Shown: positions 53,601-64,000 of the stretch, piece by piece
How positions within the stretch are numbered: the first letter of the stretch is position 1
How the letters are laid out: every line of letters starts with the position of its first letter
NCBI GenBank assembly: GCA_013398295.1
Contig: VZSF01001145.1
Location: 62,470-126,469, forward strand
DNA: 64,000 nucleotides
DNA from: Chionis minor
Lineage: Eukaryota; Chordata; Aves; Charadriiformes; Chionididae
Direction of reading: 5' to 3'
Notes under the pieces: model-generated
What the model was told of the DNA's origin: nothing
Databases searched by the model: none
The model's input: only the letters and a program-made list of their open reading frames with translations
Made by a program: the position numbers and the translations under genes

Positions 53601-55341
53601 GGGCTTCTGGCTGCAATAGTGTGACACTGACACATGAGGCTTTAATTTCAAGGGAGGAAGTGGAGGAAAAAGGATTGCAAAATCTGTTTCCATAATGGTC
53701 TGTGATTCTGCTTGCTGTGCTTGGTATAATATTTGTGGTTTCGGAGGAAACGTCAGCTGTCCCTCCTTGGTTTGAAGCAAGATGGGGAGGTGGGTGGAGT
53801 GCAGTGTTAAAGTGAGAACAGAGAAAAGTGGGGGTCCTTGATGTACCAGCAGGGACATGAAGAGCCCTTTCCTCTCATCCTGATTGAGAAGAAACAGTAA
53901 AGCACTTCACACCATTTATTTTTTTTTAAAGGCTGTTGTGTGTTTGCCTGTGAATACTAAAGACTTTTGACATTTGTTTCCAGTATGCATATGAAGACTT
54001 ACACACGCCCCAGGTGGCACGTCTTCCTAGCAGACCTCAGCCTTGAGTCACTTTATTCCAGGGTATCCCAAAAACATCTGATGAGCTGGCTCACAGGCTG
54101 CAGGAGGTAATTTGCTCTGGGAACCGAGAGGAGAGCAATCCATACAGCATCCTTAGAGCAAAGCAACACAAAGAGAAACTATCGCGGAGAGTAATTACTC
54201 TCTCGTAATCCTCCAGGCTTGCCTTGGCACAGCATTGTGCCGTGAGATCTGTATGAATTCGGAGGTTTCTGTAATTCCCTTTGCCATTCTCTGATGTGGA
54301 GGGAAAGGTTGTTTTCATAAGAAGGCAGACGCTTACCCTTTATTTACTGTGAAGGATGAGGATGGGGGCCTCAGACTCCCAAAGCTTTTCACAGTTGGTT
54401 TTGTTGTCTAATTATTCTGTGGAAGAGCGTTTCCCAGCAGCGCGGATCTGCGTCCTCTGCAGCGGAGCCTGGGGGACTCCTGCCCTTGCAGAAGGCCTCT
54501 TTAGAAGTGAATGTTACGTGGTGGGATAATACTGCGGCCCACATGCCTTTTTCACTTTGTTTATTTATTTTTAATGGCATCATATGAATAAAGAAACGTG
54601 CCTTCCATATTGTCTTTTGAAGGCAGATAATTGTGTCGCTGTTGCATTCACTATCGGCATGTCACGCCCAAATGAATTTACGTATATCTGTCTTTTCCTT
54701 CAAAAAGCAGCCTTGCCGAGTTTTCCCAGTTGTTCAGTCAGTCACAAAACACTGCTGTAAAGCAAGCACTGCTTTATGTTGTCTAAATAGATGTGGCTCC
54801 TCTCTTGTTCCCACTGTCAGTCTTATTGTTTAATTGCTTTGAATTTGCAGCGAATTGAGATTCTCCGTTCCAAGGAGAAAGAAGGTATTACTTGTAATTA
54901 GGATTATTGGATAGTAGCGCTTTTCATTCTAAAGTTAATGAGTTATGATCAGAACATATATTTTCATTAGTTTAAAATATTCTCATTGTTTTTCTGATAT
55001 TGTGATTGTTTGGTGGTTTGGGATTTTTTTTTTAAGTTTAAATAGCAGTCCACTTAGCAGAAGCACACATGGCTTCTCAGGCTATATTAAAGTTATGGCT
55101 GGCTAAACGTGAGCCTGTGTCACCACTCAGGCTGCAGAAGTGTCCCACTGTGATGGGTTGCACCAAGGTAAAAAATACACTGTAAGATCAATTATCATGC
55201 AGGATGCATACTCTGGTTTCTCTTCAGATCATATAAATCTTTCCCCTTACTAAAGATTTCCGTGGAGAGGAACAGGCACGAGCGTCGAGGAATTTTTTGA
55301 GGCTCTATTTCGGTGGAGCTGTATTTTATTTTTTTTTTTTT
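50608..55341. other. Intergenic DNA, no gene recognised
   Basis: About 4.7 kb of unique sequence. AT-rich blocks at 50930-51260 and 54540-55020 have the even, repeat-free composition often seen in conserved noncoding elements, but conservation cannot be tested here. A T-run at 55328-55341 abuts the next CR1. No ORF is convincing. Confidence 0.55.
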
Positions 55342-56164
55342 GAGAGGTGGGCTAATGCAAATGGCATGAAGTTCAACCAAGCCAAGTGCAGAGTCCTACA
55401 CCTGGGACGTGGCAATCCCAGGCATAAATACAGGCTGGGCAGAGAATGGCTGGAGAGCAGCCCTGAGGAGAAGGACTTGGGAGTGCTCATGGATGAGAAG
55501 CTCAACATGAGCCGGCAGTGCGCGCTGGCAGCCCAGAAAGCCAACCGTATCCTGGGTTGCATCAAAAGAAGCGTGGCCAGCAGGGCACGGGAGGTGATTC
55601 TCCCCCTCTACTCTGCGCTTGTGAGACCCCACCTGGAGTACTGTGTCCAGCTCTGGAGTCCTCAACATAGAAAGGACATCGAACTGTTGGAACAGGTCCA
55701 GCGAAGGGCCACTAAGATGATTAGAGGGATGGAGCACCTCTCCTATGAGGACAGGCTGAGAGAGCTGGGGCTGTTCAGCCTGGAGAAGAGAAGGCTCCGG
55801 GGAGACCTGATAGCAGCCTTTCAGTACCTGAAGGGAGCCTACAGGAGAGCTGGAGAGGGACTCTTTGTCAGGAAGTCTAGTGATAGGACAAGGGGTAATG
55901 GTTTTAAATTGGAAGAGGGGAGATTTAGATTAGCTATTAGGAAGAAGTTCTTTACTGTGAGGGTGGTGAGGCACTGGAACAGGTTACCCAGGGAAGTTGT
56001 GGAGGCCCCATCCCTGGAAGTGTTTAAGGCCAGGCTGGATGGGGCTTTGAGCCACCTGCTCTAGTGAGAGGTGTCCCTGCCCATGGCAGGGGGGTTGGAA
56101 CTTGATGATCTTTAAGGTCCCTTCCAACTCTAACCATTCTATGATTCTATTCTATGATTCTATG
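55342..56164 (+). mobile_element. CR1 LINE 3' end with intact C-terminal ORF2 frame
   Basis: This is a 5'-truncated CR1 whose frame is open from the truncation point to the natural stop at 56062-56064. The frame runs 55297-56064, and its first dozen or so codons are flanking sequence. It keeps [79 protein letters not shown] and [20 protein letters not shown], ending LSHLL. The 3' UTR (TGCCCATGGCAGGGGGGTTGG) ends in CTATGATTCTATTCTATG repeats at 56137-56164. The RT catalytic motifs are missing through truncation. The lack of stops makes it the youngest-looking CR1 in the window. A T-run lies directly at its 5' junction. Confidence 0.95.
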
Positions 56165-57107
56165 TCTGAGACAGAGCTTCACGAGAGAATTCCACTTGGA
56201 GTTGACACTGAGCAGGCTATCAGTGTGGCAAAATACATTTCCACCTGTTTATCTCCATCTCCCTGGAATGAAAACACTCTCCTTCAAAAATCTTTGTGAC
56301 ACCATTCAAAATTTTATACTGGATAAGGAGGTTGTGGATGCACCATGGCATATAGAAACGGTCCTGGAGAATGTTGTATGCTACAGCCTGGAGAAACTCT
56401 TCTTCCCCCAACTGCTTTTTCACTGCAGGGTTCCAGCAGGATGTTTTCTGCGGCTGAGCAGAGGGACAGGCACCACATTTCATCACCTGATGAAACTGAT
56501 GGTGAGATTAAGGTAGGCATTGGGCTCATGTGGGTCAGGGAGAGAAGCTTATAAAAGTAGCACAGGAAGCCAGGATGTTGCAAAAAACTCTTCCAGTAAT
56601 TTGGAAGGTATATTTTAAAGTCATGAGCTTCAAAGTCTAGAAATGATTCTTTGATCTTCCAAAGCCTGTAAATGAGAACAGCGTCTGCAGGATGCAACAC
56701 ATATCCAAACAATCACAAGAAATCTAAATGGAGTTGTGAAGCAGCAAAACCCTTAAAAAAGAAAGGAAAAGGGACATAATTCAGACAGTCAGCCCAAACA
56801 ACAGCATGGTTGTCTCAGATGTTTTTAGTAGACTTTGTACACTAACTTATTAACTCAGAAATAAACTATTTAAATTGCCAGCTGAATTCCTGAAAAATGA
56901 GGGAGCTGATGTTTAAAAAAAAAAAAAAAAAAAAGAGATGTGGACCTGGAATAAGAAAGATTTTCGTGTGTGCAAGTTTCTGAAAAGATCACAGCCTCAA
57001 AAACAGAAGAATATTTTTAGGTGGAAGGAAGTAATGAAAAACATTCTGAAATGTTTTTGTTGTGGCTTTCTGACCTTTTACCAAACGCCCCAGGCCTGCA
57101 TGAAATC
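56165..57107. other. Intergenic DNA between two CR1 copies
   Basis: Unique sequence with overlapping short ORFs on both strands (120-132 codons, 56154-56712) that match no family, and an A20 run at 56915-56934. Confidence 0.6.
56915..56934. repeat. A20 homopolymer
   Basis: Twenty consecutive A residues. No retrocopy body, upstream AATAAA or target duplication could be linked to it. Confidence 0.9.
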
Positions 57108-58340
57108 ATACAGTCATAGAATCACAGAGTGGTTTGGGTTGGAAGGCACCTTTAAAGATCATCTAGTTCCAACCCCCCTGCCATGGGCAAGGACGCCTTC
57201 CACTAAAACAGGTTTGTCAAAGCCTCATCCAGCCTGGCCTTGAACAATTCCAGGGATGGGGCATCCACAGCTTCCTTGGGAAACCTGTTCCAGTACCTCA
57301 CCGCCCTCATAGTGAAAAATGTCTTCATAAAATCTAATCTAAATCTGCCCTCTTTCAGTTTAAAACCATTACTCCTCATCCTATCACTACACTCCATGAT
57401 AAAGAGTCCCTCCACATTTTTCCTGTAGGTCTCCTTTAAGTACTAGAAGGCTGCTATAAGGTTGGCTTTTTGCGCTGCAAGTGCACGTTGCCAGCTCATG
57501 TTGAGCTTCTTGTCAACAAACACCCCAAGTCCTTCTCCTCAGGGCTGCACTCAATACATTCTCCACCCAGCCTGTATTTGTGCTTGGAATTGCCCCGACC
57601 CATGTGCAAGACCTTGCACTTGGCCTTCTTGAACGTCATGAGGTTCACACAAGCCCATCTCTCAAGCCTGTCAAGGTGCCTTTGCATGGCATCCCTTCCC
57701 TCTGGTGTGTCAGCCACACCACACAGCTTGCTGTCATCAGCAAATTTGCTGAGAATACACTCAATTCCACTGTCCATGTCACTGACAACAATGTTAAACA
57801 GTGCCGGTCCCAATACTGACCCCTGAGGAATGCCACTCGTCACCGGTCTCCACTTGGACATCAAGCCGTTGATCAACTCTCTCCAATTTAGAGACCGAGA
57901 TGTCATGTGAGACAGTGTCAAATGCCTTGCACACGTCCAGATAGGTGACATCTGTTGCTATTCCTTCATCCACCTGTGCTGTAATCCCATCGTAGAAGGC
58001 CACCACACTTGTCAGGCACAATTTGCCCTTAGTGAAGCCATGTCGGGTGTCACCAATCACCTCCTTATTTTCCTTGTGCCTTAGCATGGTTTCCAGGAGG
58101 ATCTGCTCCATGATCTTTCCAGACACAGAGATGAGACTGAATGGCCTGCAGTTCCATGGATCTTCCTTTTTTCCCTTTTTGAAAATGGGAGTTATATTTC
58201 CCCTTTTCCAGTCAGTGGGAACTTCACTGGACTGCCACGACTTCTCAAATATGATGGACGGTGGCTTAACAACTCCATCCCTCATGACCTGTGGATGCAT
58301 CTCATTAGGTCCCATGGATTTGTGCACCTTGCCTTGCCTT
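57108..58340 (-). mobile_element. CR1 LINE, reverse, RT domain and 3' end, 5'-truncated
   Basis: Read on the minus strand from about 58340. One frame (58327-57794) has [48 protein letters not shown] and [15 protein letters not shown] second frame (57951-57496) has [20 protein letters not shown] and the RT catalytic FADD (57733-57744), then EEKDLG. A third (57415-57203) has the end of ORF2 (RSNGFKLKEGRFRL, YWNRFPKEAVDAPSLELFKA). The LLEKL...KNWL stretch between AFDTVSH and WRPVTSG is lost, which indicates an internal deletion with frame breaks, so it is inactive. The 3' UTR begins near 57190 and ends at about 57108 with a short CATAGAATCA tail. Confidence 0.93.
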
Positions 58341-58525
58341 CCACAACTTGGGCAGCATGGCTAAGAGCACTTAATGTTGAGCTATGAGGTGGATTTGTTT
58401 GCTCTTAGGTAAAGCATGCTCAGAGAACATCTTTATGATCACAACTGTGGGCAAACAACACTTGGAGTCCTTAGGTAGGCCCTGTCATGCCCAGCCAAAC
58501 TTGGGAAGGCTCTTCAGGCTAACAT
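57519..58525. repeat. 1,007-bp tandem duplication, copy 1
   Basis: This block is followed by one N and then repeated at 58527-59533 (period 1,008). It contains most of the reverse CR1 plus about 185 bp of unique flank. I saw no difference in any part compared, including the translated RT frames. The identity and the N at the junction point to an assembly artefact. Confidence 0.95.
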
Positions 58526-58526
58526 N
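58526..58526. other. Assembly gap (single N) at the duplication junction
   Basis: The N lies exactly where copy 1 (ending CTAACAT) meets copy 2 (starting AACACCCC). Copy 2 continues past the same CTAACAT into TTGACTTG, showing what the true right flank is. Confidence 0.95.
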
Positions 58527-59348
58527 AACACCCCAAGTCCTTCTCCTCAGGGCTGCACTCAATACATTCTCCACCCAGCCTGTATTTGTGCTTGGAATTG
58601 CCCCGACCCATGTGCAAGACCTTGCACTTGGCCTTCTTGAACGTCATGAGGTTCACACAAGCCCATCTCTCAAGCCTGTCAAGGTGCCTTTGCATGGCAT
58701 CCCTTCCCTCTGGTGTGTCAGCCACACCACACAGCTTGCTGTCATCAGCAAATTTGCTGAGAATACACTCAATTCCACTGTCCATGTCACTGACAACAAT
58801 GTTAAACAGTGCCGGTCCCAATACTGACCCCTGAGGAATGCCACTCGTCACCGGTCTCCACTTGGACATCAAGCCGTTGATCAACTCTCTCCAATTTAGA
58901 GACCGAGATGTCATGTGAGACAGTGTCAAATGCCTTGCACACGTCCAGATAGGTGACATCTGTTGCTATTCCTTCATCCACCTGTGCTGTAATCCCATCG
59001 TAGAAGGCCACCACACTTGTCAGGCACAATTTGCCCTTAGTGAAGCCATGTCGGGTGTCACCAATCACCTCCTTATTTTCCTTGTGCCTTAGCATGGTTT
59101 CCAGGAGGATCTGCTCCATGATCTTTCCAGACACAGAGATGAGACTGAATGGCCTGCAGTTCCATGGATCTTCCTTTTTTCCCTTTTTGAAAATGGGAGT
59201 TATATTTCCCCTTTTCCAGTCAGTGGGAACTTCACTGGACTGCCACGACTTCTCAAATATGATGGACGGTGGCTTAACAACTCCATCCCTCATGACCTGT
59301 GGATGCATCTCATTAGGTCCCATGGATTTGTGCACCTTGCCTTGCCTT
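58527..59348 (-). mobile_element. CR1 fragment (reverse), second copy of the RT segment
   Basis: This is the same RT segment as the CR1 at 57108-58340, cut off at the N on its 3' side. The FADD motif falls at 58741-58752. It lacks its own CR1 3' end, which supports an assembly duplication rather than a second insertion. Confidence 0.9.
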
Positions 59349-59533
59349 CCACAACTTGGGCAGCATGGCTAAGAGCACTTAATGTTGAGCTATGAGGTGG
59401 ATTTGTTTGCTCTTAGGTAAAGCATGCTCAGAGAACATCTTTATGATCACAACTGTGGGCAAACAACACTTGGAGTCCTTAGGTAGGCCCTGTCATGCCC
59501 AGCCAAACTTGGGAAGGCTCTTCAGGCTAACAT
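58527..59533. repeat. 1,007-bp tandem duplication, copy 2
   Basis: It starts abruptly inside CR1 at AACACCCCAAGTCC and runs through the same unique flank into single-copy DNA. It should not be counted as an independent element until verified. Confidence 0.95.
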
Positions 59534-60177
59534 TTGACTTGATGTATAAATCTGGGCTCAGCTCTGCAGTGATGCTTTGCTACCTGTTTCCTAATGGAAT
59601 ACAGTTAAAAACTTAAATACCACAGCAGTTTTGGACATGCATTACTGAAAATGCTGGAAGGCGAGTATGTACGAGCAGTATACTCATATTCTTTCCAGAA
59701 ATGTTTTTGGAGCATCAAAACCAAAGTGATGAATTCATTTGTATATTTGGTTATCTTAGAGTGCAGTACATGACTGGAGGATATATTGTAGTCTGTGTGC
59801 CTTTCCTCCCTAATGTCTTACCATCAATTACAACATTAATTACCCTTGTTTTCTATTTCTAAATACATCTGAAGTTTTGTTTGTAATTATTCATTGAGAC
59901 AGAAACTTATCTTTTACCAGAGTGTCTGAACGTGCGCTTAAAAATCCCGGAGCCAACTTGTGACAGCCAGAGGTAAAAAAAGACTGGACAACGGAGTCTG
60001 TGGTGTCAAGGCAGTCTTGTAAAGAAATGAGGTAAGATTCAGCGTTTGCTTCTAATGTGCCATCTTGGGATATCCTATTGGAATTTCATAAGACAATTGC
60101 TTTCTATAAATGCGTTGTGACAAGCAATTACACACCACTCCACACATCTTAAGAAAGGAAGAACAGAATAATTGAAA
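59534..60177. other. Intergenic DNA, nothing recognised
   Basis: Unique AT-rich sequence. No ORF, repeat or RNA gene was recognised. Confidence 0.6.
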
Positions 60178-60665
60178 ACAGGGCTGGGAGAGCTCTCAAG
60201 AGGTCACCAAGTCCATTTCCTCACCCAGGTGGGATCGACTTTACACTAACCACTCCTGGCATGTGTTTACCTCACATATTTTCAAAAACCTGCAGTGGCA
60301 GAGGTCCTGCAGCCTCCCTGGGAAATGCTCTCAGGGTTTATCACTGCTTAATGTTAGAAATTTCTTTCCTACTGCCTTGCTCATGTCTCCCCTGGAGGCC
60401 AGCATGACGCCATTGCTTCTTTCCAGGCTCCCGGGGAGCACAGGGGATGGCCATTTCCTTTCTTCTACAGCTACAAGTATATCTGTCTGGAGACTGCTAT
60501 CATGATTCCTCTTAGAGTTGTCCTTCCTAGACTAAACAAATTCCGTCCTTTTAATCTTTCCTCATAATTTATGGGGTTTAAATCTTCCCTCATTTTTGTT
60601 GTTTCACTCTGGAATCAGACTAATTGATCTGTGTCCTTCCTGAAAGCACTGGCCAAACCTACGTT
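60178..60665 (-). mobile_element. Ancient amniote-type CR1 3' fragment (reverse)
   Basis: The + strand follows the reverse complement of old CR1 3' ends in order. It has CTCTCAAGAGGTCACCAAGTCC (60192), a CTCCCTGGGAAATGCT.. stretch (60313), AATGTTAGAAATTTCTTTCCTA (60350), GACTAAACAAATTC...TTTAATCTTTCCTCATA (60531), and TTTTTGTTGTTTCACTCTGGA (60594). Turtle- and crocodile-like CR1 types show the same series. Many indels are present and no frame remains open. Confidence 0.75.
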
Positions 60666-62950
60666 TCAGTGGCTGATATTTGCTTTGCAAGGGGCACGTT
60701 GCTCACCACAGCAAGGATTTTCAGGAGCCATAGTTATAACAATCTTTGGTAAATGCCCAGTCTTGGGTCTGATCTGGTGTTTGGATAGGCAGCGCAGACC
60801 AGACAACTTTGCTGAACTCTGGTACCCTAAGAAGTGCTAAATTTTAAATGGGAAGAGGAGGTTACAGGAAGATGTTAGAAATACATAGTGGCACCATTCT
60901 CAAAGATAGCTAATTCTTATAAATATTTTTTATTGATCTGTGTTGGTCTCCAGCTGTCTATGTCAGCTGAAATTTCTCAAGCAGTGTGTCTACTGAAGTG
61001 ACTTCCCAGTGTGAGCCTCTGAGCATGACAGTGGGTCAGGAGAGCCAGCTATGACGCAAACTTTGGCTACAACAGCCCTACAAAATTTGCAGTGTATGTA
61101 TTAGGGGGGTTGGTCAAGAGAATTCTTCCCTCCTGGAAGAAATACTGACATTTTTTGCTTGTATTACCCTACTTTAATCCTGAAACCTCCATTGACAGTG
61201 GCAAAACACCCACTAGAAATCACAGCCAGGGTGTCTTACAGTAGGTTTCTGTTACAGTTGAGTAGGGTTAGGATGGAAAAGGGTTTCTCTTCCCAAAGCA
61301 GCTGAAGGACTAGGTGACTTTTCCTGTTACACAGATCCCAAAAATGCCTCCACAGCCCTTGGGGTTAGGCAGCCCAAACATCATCCTCTGAGTGAAGTTT
61401 TTTTGGGAAAAACTGTCAGCAGATAATGGTTTGAATTGGTAGGATCACGTTGTTGGCAATCCTCTTCACTGGTAATGTTAATGGGGAGAGAGGTATCCCT
61501 TCAAAAATGAGCAATTAGAATTACATGAATATAATTTTTTAGGTTCCCAGAGCTTTTGCTGGGAAACGAGCTGATACTGCATCTTGTGCTGGGTATCTGG
61601 AAAACGAAATGAAGAGAAATAGCCTTGCTTTGAGTATGTGAGGTTAAGTTTGTAGCTACCTCTCTCAATTTGGAATTTCTGCATCCAACAGATTGCACAC
61701 TCTTCTAAGTAAGCAGAGTTTCAGTGTTTTCTGCCATATAGTGTAATACCACAGAAAGCAAGAGAAAGAAAAGGAAGTTGGCTAATGCTGGAATTGTTCT
61801 GATGTTTTCTCATACAACAGAATGGTAAATTGTTTTCCTTGGCTTTCTGGAAAATATCTGACCTTGATACTTCATATTCAATTTATGTAAACAATTACAA
61901 AAGCATCTGAGCCAAATAGAAAAGGCTTTTCTTGAAAACCTGCAGGGAATGCACATGGGAATTTCCCACATGCTGTGGCAATCTTAAAAATACCTCTTTG
62001 TAACCCCACAATATTAATGATTAACTCCGGAACTGTGAGTTTTTCCAGACTTCCAGTGAACTCAGTGATTTGTGTGTTCAGCTGCATGTATCAGGGAGAG
62101 GTAGTAAAAAAAAAAAGTCATTTACCACTTTTAGTACCTTACATTTAACAAATAATCTGCCACATTTTCCCCTTGAAATTCAGGGATTTCTGCAGATTAC
62201 TCAGCTGATAAATATCACAGTATGGGAAATGTTGTTTTGTGGCTAAGCTGTGTGCTGAGATGCACTTGCAAGAATGAGCTGGAACCAGTTTTTTTCTTCA
62301 CAAATTACTCTAAGACAGAGCTGCTTTGCTCAGGACACTTGCCCACGCGTTGCAGCACAAACCTTCTGAGATGTGCTGAACATCATTGATATCTTGTTTG
62401 TATACATCCGAAATTCAGTATTAGTGTTGTGAATTGTTTCCCTTACATTTGCTGAAGAGAAGTAGCAGAGTGCCCTTTGAGAGTTGATTTCCTGGAGCAA
62501 ACAGGACTTCTCATGCAGGGAGATTCACATCTCCAAAGTCTGTTCAGCTCATGGCATGATGGGCAGCACCACTGACAGCAATATGCAAGTGCAAGCTGTT
62601 GCATGAAACTGCCGAAAGATGCTGAGTGCCAAACCCTCACCTATCTACCCCAACAGCCTGTCCCATAATAGTTAAGAATATTCAGCCTCTTGGATCACTT
62701 TTCTTTATCTTTACTGGTCTTGTTTAATGTAGCAATATGGTCTATCAAGCATCCCACTACACTGCTTGTGGTGGTGACAATATTTTTATCATTAAAATTT
62801 CTAGACTGCAGCTTTTTAATTAATTCAGGTTGAGAGACTGGACCACGGCCGTCATGGGTGCCAAGTCAGTACTCAGCTTTATTGGGCCAAATAAAACTGG
62901 TTTGGAGTACCTTGTGAACTGGCACACCTCCATTTCAAGGTGTTTTTAAT

Positions 62951-62974
62951 ATCTATATATATATATACACACAT
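62951..62974. repeat. (TA)n(CA)n microsatellite
   Basis: A TATATA run passes into ACACAC. Confidence 0.85.
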
Positions 62975-63011
62975 CATTTAGTTGCATGGATATAATTTAA
63001 TCTCTCATTAC

Positions 63012-63037
63012 TTATCTATCTGTTTGTCTGTCTGTTT
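63012..63037. repeat. (TCTG/TCTA)n imperfect tetranucleotide repeat
   Basis: About six imperfect tetranucleotide units, TATC passing to TGTT/TGTC. Confidence 0.7.
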
Positions 63038-63323
63038 ATACAATGGCTCCTCTGGATGCTTCTTGGGTCGATATACGTCTTTTTTTACTAGTGGAACACT
63101 CTCACTATCCTAATGATACAAATCACAGGCAGTGATACAATCAGACTATCAGAGTTTTGGTGCAGTGGATGCTGGGAACTTACATGCCTGCAGCCAGAAA
63201 GGCGAAATATCTCTACAAACTGGACTAGGAAACCAGGCAGCTGGAAGAAGACAGTAGTAAAAAAAGAATCAAGCTTTAAGTGCACAGAGAAGGGGAACCT
63301 GTTTTTCCTTCTGGATGGAAAGG

Positions 63324-63361
63324 GTGTGTGTGTGTGCGTGTGTGTGAGTGTATATACACAC
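63324..63361. repeat. (GT)n imperfect microsatellite with TATACACA end
   Basis: A GTGTGT run interrupted by GCG and GAG, then TATATACACAC, so GT and AC portions face each other and could pair. Confidence 0.85.
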
Positions 63362-64000
63362 GTGAAAGACAGGGATGATGATTCTATGAATTTCTTTCCT
63401 GTGATTGTATTCTTTTGGGCTAGCACAGAAATGAAACAGAAAACACAGCCTTGTTAGACCTTCCATGGGTGAAATGGTTTGTGTTTGTGGGGAAACAGCA
63501 GAAAGTCTAACAGGTAGGGTAGTGGGTTTGTGTGCACAGACTGGGTCTTCAGCAAGATGCACAGAAAGCTGTGTTTGACAGCATCAAAGTGATTAAAATA
63601 ACTTACTCTTAGGAAGTACTGCTAAGAAATTATTCTAATCTTGTATTATTTAATGACCATTTCTGAAACTTTACCTTCTATGAGCAACTCATGTAATGAA
63701 AATGTTGGTTTCTAAAAATCAGGTTAGCTTCTGCTCCTTCCAGTCATGAGAAGTGACCTGGAAATCAGACCTGAGTACACCCGAAAGATTCAAAACTCTG
63801 AAAGTCATGTAGGAAGAAGAGACACCAAATCTTTAAAACCAGAATGTTTCAAAAAACCCCTCACAACACCTTTTAAACAAAGGGTGGGGATGTTCTATCT
63901 TTTGCAATATTTAAAAAAATTGCCTTAATATGGATCTACAGGAGTTGTTCAAAGGCAAAACATGTAGAGATGGGCAACTGCAGGCAATGAAATTTCACCC

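Larger units (their letters stand above)
60666..64000. other. Intergenic DNA to the window end, no gene recognised
   Basis: Unique sequence with simple repeats near 62951, 63012 and 63324. The ORFs at 63088-63562 on both strands are created by the GT/CA repeat and neighbouring sequence and are not convincing. Confidence 0.6.

Noticed and set aside
56154..56712. Overlapping 120-132 codon ORFs after the CR1
   Set aside because: No family features. They partly begin inside the CR1 tail.
56915..56934. A20 run as the tail of a processed pseudogene
   Set aside because: No retrocopy body, AATAAA or target-site duplication could be found around it.
58802..59335. Second RT ORF as an independent LINE gene
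   Set aside because: It repeats 57794-58327 and lies in the suspected false duplication.

Overview
This is a vertebrate, almost certainly bird, genomic window. The evidence is one spliced gene that matches the C-terminus of CTBP1, many CR1 LINE fragments (some ending in the ATTCTATG-type 3' microsatellite), an ERVL-like solo LTR with a perfect 5-bp target-site duplication, low gene density, and no bacterial-style ORF packing. I cannot name the species. Two single N characters (50577 and 58526) mark assembly gaps.

Layout: positions 1-6860 hold the 3' end of CTBP1 on the + strand: the end of an intron, the penultimate coding exon (125-242), a 5.5-kb intron, the last coding exon (5778-5961) with a NAGNAG tandem acceptor, and a 3' UTR that probably ends just after an AATAAA at 6837-6842. 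Everything after about 7 kb is intergenic. In mammals CTBP1 lies next to SPON2 in the same orientation, but I saw no mindin/spondin-domain exon here, so this is probably the CTBP1-SPON2 gap or equivalent. About 7-28 kb is unique sequence with a few candidate regulatory features: a CTCF-like core, a homeodomain-motif palindrome cluster, CpG-rich patches, and one exon-like acceptor/donor pair.

From 28 kb on, the window is dominated by retrotransposon remains. There is a CR1 3' end at 28229, an old reverse CR1 at about 35.9 kb, a solo LTR at 36386-37133 (with CRE, TATA-like box and poly(A) signal), a CR1 scrap at 37.4 kb, an old amniote-type CR1 at 43.1-44.7 kb, an old CR1-like piece at 45.6 kb, a rearranged CR1 with an internal gap at 49.7-50.6 kb, a well-preserved CR1 3' end with a 255-codon ORF at 55.3-56.2 kb, a reverse CR1 at 57.1-58.3 kb, and another old reverse CR1 at 60.2 kb.

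The most consequential structural observation is a 1,007-bp block (57519-58525) repeated immediately after a lone N (58527-59533) with no difference seen in the parts compared. It looks like a false duplication at an assembly gap rather than biology. I found no novel multi-gene system. The interesting points are regulatory or structural candidates and the assembly artefacts.
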